Assembly: GCA_963709175.1 (NCBI GenBank)
Contig: CAVPVK010000007.1
Coordinates: forward strand, 2,604,001-2,668,000
Source of the DNA: JANXQG01 sp963709175
GTDB taxonomy: Bacteria > Planctomycetota > Planctomycetia > Pirellulales > Thermoguttaceae
Direction of reading: 5' to 3'
DNA length: 64,000 nucleotides
In this document: one piece after another, positions 1 to 9,400 of the stretch
Numbering within the stretch: the stretch's first letter is position 1
Layout: every line of letters begins with the position of its first letter
Made by a program: the position numbers and the translations under genes
The notes under the pieces: model-generated
What the model was told of the DNA's origin: nothing
What the model saw: the letters and a program-made list of their open reading frames with translations, nothing else
Databases searched by the model: none

Positions 1-1
1 C

Positions 2-2329
2 GGCGGCCAGCGCGGCAGCGAAGTGGACGTGGTCTTTTCGGGCCCGCGCCTGGGCGACGCCCGTGGTCTGCTCTTCTACGAGCCGGGGATCGCCGTCAAG
101 TCGCTTACGGTCCTGCCCGACAAACGGGTCAAGGCCCACCTGACCATTGCGGCCGACATTCTACTGGGGCCCCATGCCCTGCGGTTGCAATCGGCCACGG
201 GAATCAGCAATCTGGTGACCTTCAGCGTCGGGGCGCTGAAGGAAGTCAACGAAGTCAAGCCCAACAATGACTTCACCAAACCGCAGAAAATCGAGTTGAA
301 TTCCACAGTCAACGGCGTGGTCCTCAACGAGGACGTCAGCTACTACGCCGTCGAGGCAAAGAAGGGCCAGCGGTTGAGCGTCGAGGTCGAAGGTCTCCGA
401 CTGGGCGAATCGTTCTTCGACCCCTCGGTGGCGATCATGGACGCGAAGCATTTCGTGCTCGCAGCGGCCGACGACACGCCTTTGCTGCGGCAGGACTGCG
501 CCTGCTCGGTGATCGTTCCCCGCGACGGCGTCTATGTGATCCAGGTCCGCGAGAGTGCCTTTGGAGGCTCCGACCGCTGCCACTATCGCCTGCACGTCGG
601 CACATTTCCCCGCCCCCTGGCGGTTTTTCCCGCCGGCGGCAAGTTCGGTCAGACGATGGATGTCACCTATATCGGCGACGCCGCCGGCCCGACCAAGCAA
701 AAGCTCGTCCTGCCCACCGCTCCGCTGCCAGGCTTTGCCGCTTGGGCCCAAGATGCACAAGGCACCGCCCCCTCGCCCAATCCGTTTCGCCTCTCGCCGT
801 TGGACAACGTGATGGAGAAGGAGCCCAACAACGACGCCCAACATGCCACTCCTTTCACCGCTCCGGCGGCATTGAACGGCGTCATCGGCACGCCGGGCGA
901 CAACGATTGCTGGGTTTTTCCCGCCAAAAAGGGGCAGACCTTCGACGTCCGCGTCTTCGCCCGACAACTCCGCACACCGCTGGATAGCACGCTTACCATT
1001 ACGCGGATCAAAGGGCAGTTCATCGCCTTTAACGACGACAGCAATGGGCCAGACAGCTACATCCGCTTCACGGCGCCCGAGGACGACCGGTATGTGATCG
1101 CGGTCACTGACCAAATGGGCCACGGCGGCCCCGATTTCGTCTACCGCATGGAAGTCACGCCGGTCGAGCCGCGGTTGACAACCAACCTCCCGGAACGAAC
1201 ACAGTTCGTCGACGTTGTCGCACCGGTGCCGAAAGGGAACCGCATCGCCGTAATGGTCGGCTGCCAGCGAGAGGATTTTGGCGGCGACGTGACTGTGGAC
1301 CTTCCCGGCTTGCCGGGCAAAGTCAATCCGCAGATTCTCCCCATTGTCGCCGATCAGAACGCGGCACCGCTGCTGCTTTCCGCGGCAACCGACGCTGGCC
1401 TCGCTGCGGCTCTGGTGGCAGTCGTCGGTCGGCACAAGGAGGGCAGCCGCACCATCGAGGGTCCGTTTGCACAGAAGACGATGCTCGTCCGCGGCGACAA
1501 CAACCGCGAGGTTTGGAGTTACGTGGGCAACCGCATGGCCGTGGCGGTCACCGAACCCGTGCCGTTCCATATCGAAATCGTCCAGCCCAAGGTTCCCCTC
1601 GTGCAGAACGGCACGATGGAGTTGAAAGTAGCCGCCGCCCGTGACGGGGGCTTCAAGGGGCCGATCTCTCTGCGAATGCTTTACAACCCGCCCGGCGTAT
1701 CGTCTCCCTATGTCGTGACGATTCCCGCCGGAGGTAACCAGGCGGTAATTCCGCTCACAGCCGACGGCGGCGCGATGGCGCGGGTCTGGAAGATCGCCGT
1801 GTTGGCAGAAGCGACCGTCGGAGACGGGCCGGCGCAGGTCTCTTCGCAACTGGCCGATCTGGAAGTGGCCGAGCCGCTGCTGCGATTCCAACTCCAGCCC
1901 GCCTTTGTTGAACAAGGCCAGAAGACGAACATCGTCGTGAAAGTGACAAAAACACGGAAGCTCGAAACGCCTGCGAAGGTCGAGTTGCTCGGTTTGCCCA
2001 GCGAGGTGACGAGCGAACCGCGGCAGATCGACGACAAGACAGGCGAAGTCGTGTTTCCGATCGCCACGACGTTGAAGTCGCCGCCGGGCCTGCACAAAAC
2101 GATATACTGCCGCGCGGTGGTCGTATCGCAGGGCGAGCCAATCACGCACCTCGTGGGCGGCGGAGAGCTGCGAATTCAGCCGCCGTTGCCTCCAAAGACC
2201 GCGGTGGCCGCCGCGCCGGCGCCAACGAAGGCCGCGGCGCCGAAAGCCGCGCCGCCGGCCAAGGCCGCCGCGTCTCGGCCTCTCAGCCGCCTGGAACAAC
2301 TGCGTTCGGAAAAGAAGGGGCAGCCATGA
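2..2329 (+). CDS. Secreted PPC-domain protein of the planctomycete cytochrome operon (5' end cut off)
   Basis: The reading frame is open to the left edge of the window (codons GGQRGSE precede the GTG at 23), so the true start lies upstream and 23 is not the start. The visible 776 residues contain two bacterial pre-peptidase C-terminal (PPC) type beta domains, each introduced by an acidic NND motif (KPNNDF near residue 90, KEPNNDAQ near 275), followed by Ig-like beta segments. The tail is an Ala/Pro/Lys-rich low-complexity linker ending in a basic stretch. In planctomycetes such proteins usually precede DUF1549/DUF1553 proteins, and here the stop overlaps the next start (ATGA, 2326-2329), so the two are translationally coupled. 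Role inferred: an exported partner of the cytochrome-like proteins; no enzymatic motif seen. Confidence 0.85.
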   Translation, partial: GGQRGSEVDVVFSGPRLGDARGLLFYEPGIAVKSLTVLPDKRVKAHLTIAADILLGPHALRLQSATGISNLVTFSVGALKEVNEVKPNNDFTKPQKIELNSTVNGVVLNEDVSYYAVEAKKGQRLSVEVEGLRLGESFFDPSVAIMDAKHFVLAAADDTPLLRQDCACSVIVPRDGVYVIQVRESAFGGSDRCHYRLHVGTFPRPLAVFPAGGKFGQTMDVTYIGDAAGPTKQKLVLPTAPLPGFAAWAQDAQGTAPSPNPFRLSPLDNVMEKEPNNDAQHATPFTAPAALNGVIGTPGDNDCWVFPAKKGQTFDVRVFARQLRTPLDSTLTITRIKGQFIAFNDDSNGPDSYIRFTAPEDDRYVIAVTDQMGHGGPDFVYRMEVTPVEPRLTTNLPERTQFVDVVAPVPKGNRIAVMVGCQREDFGGDVTVDLPGLPGKVNPQILPIVADQNAAPLLLSAATDAGLAAALVAVVGRHKEGSRTIEGPFAQKTMLVRGDNNREVWSYVGNRMAVAVTEPVPFHIEIVQPKVPLVQNGTMELKVAAARDGGFKGPISLRMLYNPPGVSSPYVVTIPAGGNQAVIPLTADGGAMARVWKIAVLAEATVGDGPAQVSSQLADLEVAEPLLRFQLQPAFVEQGQKTNIVVKVTKTRKLETPAKVELLGLPSEVTSEPRQIDDKTGEVVFPIATTLKSPPGLHKTIYCRAVVVSQGEPITHLVGGGELRIQPPLPPKTAVAAAPAPTKAAAPKAAPPAKAAASRPLSRLEQLRSEKKGQP

Positions 2330-3042
2330 AAACAAGTTTGATTCTGACCTTCCTCTTTGCCGCCTCGTCGCAGGCAGCCACGGTACGGCTCGATCTTTAT
2401 CCGCCCGACATTCAACTCCGCGGCAACATGGCTCGGCAGCGGATCGTGGTGGTGGCCACACGGGCCGACGGCGTGACCGAGGACGTGACCGCCAAAGTCA
2501 AGATTACGGCCGCCGATGCCGGCGTCGCACGTATTGAAAACGGCGTGCTCCATGCCGCCGCCAACGGCAAGACCACGCTCGCAACCCAATACGACGGTCA
2601 GTCGGCTGCAACCGCCCTGGCCGTGCAGGACGTAGCCGTCGTCCCGGCCATTGGCTTCCGCCGCGATGTCATGCCGGTCTTCATGCGGGCCGGTTGCAAC
2701 GCCGGTTCGTGCCACGGTTCGGCTCGCGGCAAGGATGGATTCCACCTGTCGCTGTTCGGCTTCGATCCCGAGGGCGATTATTTCCGCCTCACCCGCGAAT
2801 TGGGCTCCCGGCGGGTGAACCTGGCAGTTCCGGAAGATAGCCTTGTGCTGCAGAAGGCCCTAGGGGCGGTGCCGCATTCGGGCGGAAAGCGATTCGAGCC
2901 TTCCAGCGAATATGCCCAGACGCTCCTGGCGTGGCTCAAGGCCGGCATCCGAACGATCCGCCCGCCGTGCCCACCGTCGAAGACGTGGAGCTCTTTCCCC
3001 CAGAGATGTTGCTGGAAGGGGCCGGCACCAAGCAGCAGATGA
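2326..3042 (+). CDS. DUF1549/DUF1553 planctomycete cytochrome-like protein, N-terminal part (frameshifted)
   Basis: The first 18 residues are a signal peptide (MKTSLILTFLF...SSQA). A bacterial Ig-like (BIG2) domain follows, then a haem-like segment CNAGSCHGSARGKDGF and the LSLFGFDPEGDY motif seen before DUF1549 in planctomycete proteins. The reading is family-like up to AWLKAGI (about 2949) and then becomes out-of-frame Arg/Pro/Ser-rich sequence. Adding one C to the CC at 2949-2950 joins it to the next entry as AGIPNDPPAVPTVED. The joined gene (2326-4736) would encode 803 residues, a normal family length. Most likely one gene with an indel; a true pseudogene cannot be excluded. Confidence 0.8.
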   Translation: MKTSLILTFLFAASSQAATVRLDLYPPDIQLRGNMARQRIVVVATRADGVTEDVTAKVKITAADAGVARIENGVLHAAANGKTTLATQYDGQSAATALAVQDVAVVPAIGFRRDVMPVFMRAGCNAGSCHGSARGKDGFHLSLFGFDPEGDYFRLTRELGSRRVNLAVPEDSLVLQKALGAVPHSGGKRFEPSSEYAQTLLAWLKAGIRTIRPPCPPSKTWSSFPQRCCWKGPAPSSR

Positions 3043-4736
3043 TCGCGCGGGCTCGCTACAGCGACGGCAGCCAGCGCAACGTCACATCGCTTGCCCTCTT
3101 CTATAGTAACAACGACAATTCGGCCCCCGTTTCGCCCGACGGCCTGGTCACGGCGGCCAACCGCGGTGAGGCATTCATTCTCGCACGCTTCAACACCAAG
3201 ACCGTCGGCAGCCAGGCAATCGTCCTGCCCGCCGGGTTGCAATACACGCCGCCCGCCGTTGCCCCCGCAAACTACATCGACGGGCTGGTTGACGCCAAGT
3301 TGCAGAAGCTCCGCATCCTGCCCAGCGAGACGTGCAGCGATGCCGTCTTTCTGCGGCGGGCCAGCATCGACATCACCGGCCTGCTGCCCACCGAGGAAGA
3401 GTTTCGGGCCTTCCTCGCCGACAAATCGGCCGACAAACGGGCGAAGCTCGTCGATCACCTCCTGGAGCAGAAGTCGTTCGCCGAAATCTGGGCCATGAAG
3501 TGGGCCGAGTTGCTCATGGTCCGCTCGGGCGGGCCGATGAATATCAGCTACAAGTCGATCTTCCTCTACTCCAATTGGCTCACCGAGCAGATCGCGGGGA
3601 ACGCGCCGCTGGACCAGATTGTCCGGCAACTGCTGGCGGCCCGCGGCGGCACGTTCTCCACGCCCGCGACCAATTTCTACCAGATCGAGCCCGACACGCT
3701 GAAGACCGCCGAAAACGTGTCCCAGGTCTTCATGGGCGTGCGTGTGCAATGTGCGCAGTGTCACAACCATCCCTTCGATCGGTGGACGATGGACGATTAT
3801 TACAGCTTCGCGGCCTTCTTCAGCCAGATTGGCCGCAAGGAAGGCGAGGATTATCGCGAGACGATCATCTTCAACCGCGGCGGCGGCGAGGTCAACCATC
3901 CTATCGGCGGCCGAGTAATGGAGCCCAAGTTCCTCGGCGGCGCCAAGCCGAACTGCGCCGGCAAGGACCGCCGCGAGGTCCTGGCCGACTGGCTTACCGC
4001 GCCGGACAATCCCTTCTTCGCGCCCAACGTGGCCAATCGCATCTGGGCCCAGTTCTTTGGCATCGGCGTCGTCGAACCGGTTGACGATGTCCGCGTCAGC
4101 AATCCGCCCAGCAATCCCGCACTGTACCGCGAACTGGGCCGCAAGCTGGTGGAATACAAGTATGGATTCAAGCGGCTCGTCCGCGACATCTGCCTTTCGC
4201 GGGCCTATCAGCGATCGACGGCAGCCAATGCCAGCAACGAGGGCGATCAACGCAACTTTGCCCACGCCCGTGTGCGGCGGATCCAGTCCGAGATGCTCCG
4301 CGACTGCATTTCGCAGGTGACCGAAACCAAAGACAAGTTCCGCGGTCTGCCATTCGGCGCCCGTGCCGTGGAGATCGCCGATGGCACGACCTCGGACTAT
4401 TTTCTCACGACGTTCGGGCGATCGACGCGGGAATCGGTCTGCGCCTGCGACGTGCACAACGAGCCAACGCTTTCCCAGGCGTTACACCTGTTGAACGGGG
4501 ACGTGGTGCAGGACAAGATTCGCGCCGGTCAGGTGATCCAGCGATGGCTAGCGGCAAAGAAGAGTCCCAACGAGATCCTCTGCACGCTGTTTATCCGCTG
4601 CCTGGGTCGCGAGCCGGCGACCGACGAACTGGAAAAGCTCAAAAAGCTCCTGGCGGCCCAGACCAACCCGGCCGAGGCGTTGGAAGATATTTTCTGGAGC
4701 CTGTTGAACTCGCGGGAGTTTTGCTTCAACCATTAG
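2931..4736 (+). CDS. DUF1549/DUF1553 planctomycete cytochrome-like protein, main part (frameshifted)
   Basis: This carries most of the protein begun at 2326. The authentic frame starts around 2951; the GTG at 2931 is only the first in-frame start. After a short Ig-like segment (VELFPPEMLLEGAGTKQQ) comes DUF1549 (DITGLLPTEEEFRAFL, AEIWAMKWAELLMVRSGG) with a CAQCHNHPFD c-type haem-binding motif, then DUF1553 (VLADWLTAPDNPFFAPNVANRIWAQFFG, SRAYQRS, ALHLLNG). These families are abundant secreted proteins of planctomycetes; a role in polymer breakdown or redox chemistry is suspected but unproven. Downstream, after a 78-base gap holding a palindromic repeat unit, lies the PSCyt1-WD40 gene, which completes the usual trio. 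Confidence 0.85.
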   Translation: MAQGRHPNDPPAVPTVEDVELFPPEMLLEGAGTKQQMIARARYSDGSQRNVTSLALFYSNNDNSAPVSPDGLVTAANRGEAFILARFNTKTVGSQAIVLPAGLQYTPPAVAPANYIDGLVDAKLQKLRILPSETCSDAVFLRRASIDITGLLPTEEEFRAFLADKSADKRAKLVDHLLEQKSFAEIWAMKWAELLMVRSGGPMNISYKSIFLYSNWLTEQIAGNAPLDQIVRQLLAARGGTFSTPATNFYQIEPDTLKTAENVSQVFMGVRVQCAQCHNHPFDRWTMDDYYSFAAFFSQIGRKEGEDYRETIIFNRGGGEVNHPIGGRVMEPKFLGGAKPNCAGKDRREVLADWLTAPDNPFFAPNVANRIWAQFFGIGVVEPVDDVRVSNPPSNPALYRELGRKLVEYKYGFKRLVRDICLSRAYQRSTAANASNEGDQRNFAHARVRRIQSEMLRDCISQVTETKDKFRGLPFGARAVEIADGTTSDYFLTTFGRSTRESVCACDVHNEPTLSQALHLLNGDVVQDKIRAGQVIQRWLAAKKSPNEILCTLFIRCLGREPATDELEKLKKLLAAQTNPAEALEDIFWSLLNSREFCFNH

Positions 4737-4763
4737 GACAAGCGAACCAGGCCTCCGGTATTA

Positions 4764-4784
4764 AGGCTGAAGCCCATCCTACAA
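4764..4784. repeat. Short palindromic repeat unit between cytochrome genes
   Basis: AGGCTGAAGCCCATCCTACAA contains a GGCT/AGCC dyad followed by ATCCTACAA. The reverse complement of the latter, TTGTAGGAT, begins the long palindrome at 17839. This suggests membership of the same dispersed repeat superfamily. It is the only visible structure in the 4737-4814 gap. Confidence 0.4.
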
Positions 4785-4814
4785 AGATCGTTTGCATACG
4801 CTTGACGGACTGCC

Positions 4815-6407
4815 ATGATCAACCGATTGCTCCAATCTCTGCTGCTTATTCTTTATTGCGCTGCCGCCTACGCCGCTGCACCCAAGATCACGTACGACGA
4901 CAACGTGCGGCCGATCTTTCGCGAGCACTGCTTCGCCTGCCACAACCAGGGCAAGGCCACCAACGACCTTGCCCTGGACAGCTACGAGCGGGTTCGCAAA
5001 GGTGGGGCCAGCGGCGACGCTATCACTCCCGGCGATGCCGACGGCTCCTACCTTTATACGCTCGTGACCCACAAGGACGAGCCGCACATGCCGCCCAACG
5101 CGGACAAACTGCCGGCCGAAAAGCTGGAAACCTTGCGGCAATGGATCGCGGGCGGGGCGTTGAAAAACGCCGGCGCCAAGGCCGAGATCGAGAAACCCTC
5201 CGTGAACCTCGCCATGACTGGCGGGGCCGCTCGTCCGTCGGGCCCGCCCGTTATGCCCGAGGGGGTCTGCCGGCAACCGGTGGTCTACACGGCGCGTCCG
5301 GCAGCGATCGCCGCGCTGGCGACCAGTCCCTGGGCGCCGCTGGCGGCAATCTCCGGGCAGCGGCAAATCGTCCTTTACAACACCGATTCCGCCGAGCTCG
5401 CCGGCGTGCTGCCCTTCCCCGAAGGCATTCCCTATTCACTCCGCTTCAGCCGCTCCGGCAAGCTCCTGCTTGCCGGTGGCGGCAAGGCGGCAGCCCGCGG
5501 ACTGGCAGTCGTTTTTGAGGTGCATTCAGGCAAGCGGCTTTCCCAAGTGGGCGATGAGCTCGATGCGGTGCTGGCCGCCGACATCAACGCCAGTCAGACG
5601 CTCGTCGCGCTGGGCGGTCCGCAGAAGCTCGCCCGGGTATTCAACGTGGCCGACGGATCCCTGGTCGCCGAAATCCGCAAGCACACCGACTGGGTGACCG
5701 CCGTCGAATTCAGTCCCGACGGCGTCTTGCTGGCCACGGCGGATCGGGCAGGCGGCGTTTGGATCTGGGAGGCTGGCAGCGATCGCGAGTTTCAGGCCCT
5801 GGAGGGTCACAAGGCTGCGGTCACCGCGATGAGTTGGCGAGACGACTCCAACGTCCTGGCCACTGCGAGCGAGGACGGTACGATTGCCTTTTGGACGGCG
5901 GAAAACGGCAAGCGGATCAAGAACCTCAACGCCCATCCGGGCGGGACGACGTGCCTGCAGTTTCTTCACGACGGCCGGCTCGTCTCCGGCGGTCGCGACC
6001 GCACCGTCAAACTCTGGAGCAGTAGCGGGAGCCTTATCCGCCAATTCGAGCCCTTCGGCGAATTGGTAATGAACGTCGCGGCCACGCACGATGGCAGCCG
6101 GATCGTCGCCGGCGATTGGTCGGGCGAAGTCCGAGTCTATTCCGTTCCCGACGGCAAGATCGCGGCGCGATTGGCCGCAAATCCAGCCACGCTGGAGATG
6201 GCGCTCCAACGGCGGCAGGCCGAGGCCGCTGCCGCCCGCACCTTGGCGGAAAATGCCGCGCGCGAAGCTGACGCGGCCGAGAAGCTGGCGGCGGAGAAGC
6301 GTCGCGCCGCACGAGCCGCAGCCAAGGCATCGGCCGCCGCGATCAAGGCCGCCGAGGGCATCGCAGCGGAGAAAGCGGCTTTTGATAAGGCGCAGAAGGG
6401 GCGGTAG
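4815..6407 (+). CDS. PSCyt1 c-type cytochrome / WD40 repeat protein
   Basis: The protein has 530 residues and a signal peptide (MINRLLQSLLLILYCAAAYA). It is followed by a planctomycete cytochrome C (PSCyt1) domain with one CFACH haem motif near residue 40 and the typical NVRPIFREHC and HMPPNADKLP segments. From about residue 165 to 455 there is a WD40 propeller (for example WVTAVEFSPDGVLLATADRAGGVWIW and the VSGGRDRTVKLW type). The last 70 residues are an Ala/Glu/Arg/Lys-rich probable coiled coil. It lies in the same direction as the DUF1549/1553 gene. Family knowledge: these trios are exported and presumed redox or scaffold proteins, with no established reaction. The propeller probably binds a partner protein. 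Confidence 0.85.
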   Translation: MINRLLQSLLLILYCAAAYAAAPKITYDDNVRPIFREHCFACHNQGKATNDLALDSYERVRKGGASGDAITPGDADGSYLYTLVTHKDEPHMPPNADKLPAEKLETLRQWIAGGALKNAGAKAEIEKPSVNLAMTGGAARPSGPPVMPEGVCRQPVVYTARPAAIAALATSPWAPLAAISGQRQIVLYNTDSAELAGVLPFPEGIPYSLRFSRSGKLLLAGGGKAAARGLAVVFEVHSGKRLSQVGDELDAVLAADINASQTLVALGGPQKLARVFNVADGSLVAEIRKHTDWVTAVEFSPDGVLLATADRAGGVWIWEAGSDREFQALEGHKAAVTAMSWRDDSNVLATASEDGTIAFWTAENGKRIKNLNAHPGGTTCLQFLHDGRLVSGGRDRTVKLWSSSGSLIRQFEPFGELVMNVAATHDGSRIVAGDWSGEVRVYSVPDGKIAARLAANPATLEMALQRRQAEAAAARTLAENAAREADAAEKLAAEKRRAARAAAKASAAAIKAAEGIAAEKAAFDKAQKGR

Positions 6408-6419
6408 GGCCTTAAGAAT

Positions 6420-6452
6420 TCTAGATCTCAAATATCTCAAATCTCAGATATC
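6420..6452. repeat. AT-rich direct and inverted repeat in the intergenic tail
   Basis: In otherwise GC-rich DNA this stretch repeats ATCTCAAAT-like units (AGATCTCAAATATCTCAAAT, then CTCAGATAT). It lies between the convergent ends of the WD40 gene and the arabinofuranosidase gene. It may act as an unstructured spacer or weak bidirectional terminator; nothing more can be said from sequence. Confidence 0.35.
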
Positions 6453-9400
6453 AGCGTTCTTCCGGCAACCAAACTACCATTTCCGCCGGACCGCGGTTGG
6501 CGTTGACGCCATAAGGCACGGCAACAAGTTCAACCGACGCATGCCCGTCCCTGCCGTCTTCCCGGCGGTAGCGTCGCGCCGCGGGACCATGGACGATGGC
6601 AACCCCACCCAGCAGATCGCTGCGAAAGTCGGCCGCGAACCGCGCCCGCCGTGCGAGCGAAAGATCTTGTACGCGGCCGCCGTTGTCGAGGCCCTCCAGG
6701 CAATAAACAAGAGGTCCGCGCATCAAGGCCACTCGCCCTCGATCGGCCGCGACCCTGGGATTGGCCCTGACGAGCCGAACGGGCATGTCCATCGTCAATT
6801 CCACCACGTCGCCCGGTTCCCACCGACGATGCACCCGCGCGTAACCGCGGACAATCTCCAGAGGCTCGACGAGTTGGCCGTCGACCTTCAGCCGCACGGC
6901 CCCGCTGACCGGCCGACCGACAACTTCATAGAGATCGTCCAACGAGGCAGCACCTTGGCACCATGCGGGGATGCGGACGAGAAGATCGAATTCGGCAGGC
7001 CGCTGGGGCTCGACCGCGATCTGTACCTCACCTTGCCAAGGATAGCGGGTCGTCTGCCGCAGCACGACCTTCCCCGTCGGCAATCGCACCTCGGCCCGGC
7101 TGCCGATGAAGAGATTGACATAGATGCCGCCCTCATCCTGAGCGTAGATGCAGCCGGGCACGGCCCCGGCAAGCTTTAAGAACATCGGCGGGCAGCAGGG
7201 GCAGGCATGCCAGGGCCAGCGGGCGCGGCCCTTGTCCGCCTCCAGGGGGTTCTCGTAGAAGTACGTGTCGCCCCGCAGTGAGACGCCCGCCAGGACCGCG
7301 TTGTAGAGCGTCCGCTCCAGTTCGTCGACGAAGCGGGCCTCGCCGAAGAGGCGGTTCATGTTGCGGCTGAAAAAGCCCGAGCCCACCGCGGCGCAGGTCT
7401 CCAGGTAGCCGCTGTTGGGCAGGTCATAATCGGCGCCAAAAGCCTCGCCCGCGCAACTGGCGCCTACGCCCCCGTTGATGTACATCCGCCGGCCGGTCAT
7501 GTTGTCCCAGAGGCGACGTGCCACCCGTCGATAGTCTTCCCGGCCATTGACGGCCGCCAGCGACGTCAGCCCGGCGGCCATCAACGTGGCGCGAACGGCA
7601 TGGCCTTCCAGCGTTTGCTGCTCGAAGACGGACTGGTGGTCCTGATCGTAACTGCCGTAGTCCGTGCGGCCCTGGTGGTTGCCGCGGTTCTCGATCCAAA
7701 ACTCGGCCAGCTTCAGAAAGCGACTTTCATCGACGGAAACGGGCATGTCCCGCTTGAGTGTGGGCTGCTCGCGAAAGAGCAGGTAGAGCTCGGTCATCGC
7801 TTCCTCGGCCAGGGCGTGCCCTGGAACGACATTCGCCTTGGGCGGCGGACCGATCACGTTGCAGGCGTGATCGGCCATGCGCACCGCCACTCGCAACAGG
7901 GCGGACTTGCCCGTCGCCCGGTAGTAATGCACGCCCGCCTCGACCAGCGCTCCGAAGTTGTAGACGTCATGCTGCTGCACGTCGTTCCCGCCGTCGAGGG
8001 CCCATCGGCGATTTGGGGCCATGAGTTGTGTCCAGGTGTTAACGTATCCGTCGGGGTCCTTGGCCGCCGCCGCGGCAATCCGCGCGACGTAAGCGTCGAT
8101 CCGCCGTTGGAGTGCAGGGTCCGGCCGCGCGGCGAGAAAATCCGCAGCGCCGCGGATCATTTCGTAGATCAATCCGTCGAACCATTCGGGACCGGCGTGC
8201 CCGCCCGCCTTCCCATCGCGCACGCGGTCAAAGTTGTTCAGCGCGCCGTCTTTCTCGAACTTCGTGAAGCAATCGGGGATTGTCACCTCCTGCCATACGC
8301 GCCGCCGCGGCGACCAGAAATCGTCGTCGATGGTCACCTGGCCGATTGGTACGGGCGCGAGTCGATGGTCTTGCACACGCCGCGTGTCGGCGACGTGGCC
8401 GAGTTCGCCCTCGAACTTCAGCACGGTGAACGAACGCGGCGGAAAAGCGTAGGACGTTCGGCCGTCCTTCAACTCGAAACGCCAGTCCCGCTCCCGCGGC
8501 ACAACCGCGCGGGGATTATCGGCCGTGTTCACGGCTTCGAAATCGCCCGCTAGCTCCGTCACGTGTGCAGTCGGCGGGCGGGGAGTGAATCCCCTGATGT
8601 CGATTCGCGTCGGTAGGGCGGCAGGGCCGGGGTTGACGACCTGAAGGACCAAGGTCTTGCCCCCTTCGCTGCGGGTGGCGACCACATCCAGCCCGCCGGC
8701 CGGACCGAATGCGCGGCAGTCGACCCGCTTCGGCAGGTAATTGTGGGAGAACATCTGCGTCACGTAGCCGGGCGGTTGCAGCCAGACCTGCGACGGATTG
8801 AGGAACAACAGCCCCTGATTCCAGCCGTTGTCGTTTTGTCCGTCGGGCTGCAAGCCGTTGGCCGACGTGACGATTGTGAGCCGGCCGTCGCGGAGGGCCG
8901 CATTGATCGCCTGGGCGTTGGCCAGGGCCCGCTTCTGCGCGTGGTTGCCCGCGTTGAGTTCAAAAACCACCACCCGGTGCCGGGCGCCGCCGGAGAGCTT
9001 TTCCAGCGCATTGGCGAAGGAAAACACGCCGTCCAGCGACGGGTTGACGTTCATCGGCGCTTCGGTGCCCACGTGCACGTCGAACCAGACTTCGCCGGCG
9101 TGCCGCCTGGCAAACTCGAGTATGCGGCCTTGTCCTGCCAGGCTAGTGATCCCGGAGGCCGCTCCGCTGACATGCCGCGGATCGACGATGGCGCGCTCGT
9201 AGGCAAAGTCGCCCACGACGAGGATAATCGTCGGATCCTTCGCCCAAATGGCCTCGGCCAGGGCCTCGAATCGGGCGGCATAACCCTCATCCACGCGCTG
9301 CTCGTTGCCCAGTTCCAGGTAGCGGAGGCGGTAGGGCTGCGGGTGGCCGTCGGCGGCGCGGCGGCTGCCCCAGGCACTCTCGACCGGTCCCTTGGCGTAC

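Noticed and set aside
161..2461. Long minus-strand frame of 766 codons opposite the PPC gene
   Set aside because: Composition is Arg/Gly/His/Ala-rich with no motifs; the plus strand carries PPC domains.
2778..4457. Minus-strand frame of 559 codons opposite the DUF1549/1553 gene
   Set aside because: Shadow of a gene with clear haem and DUF motifs on the other strand.
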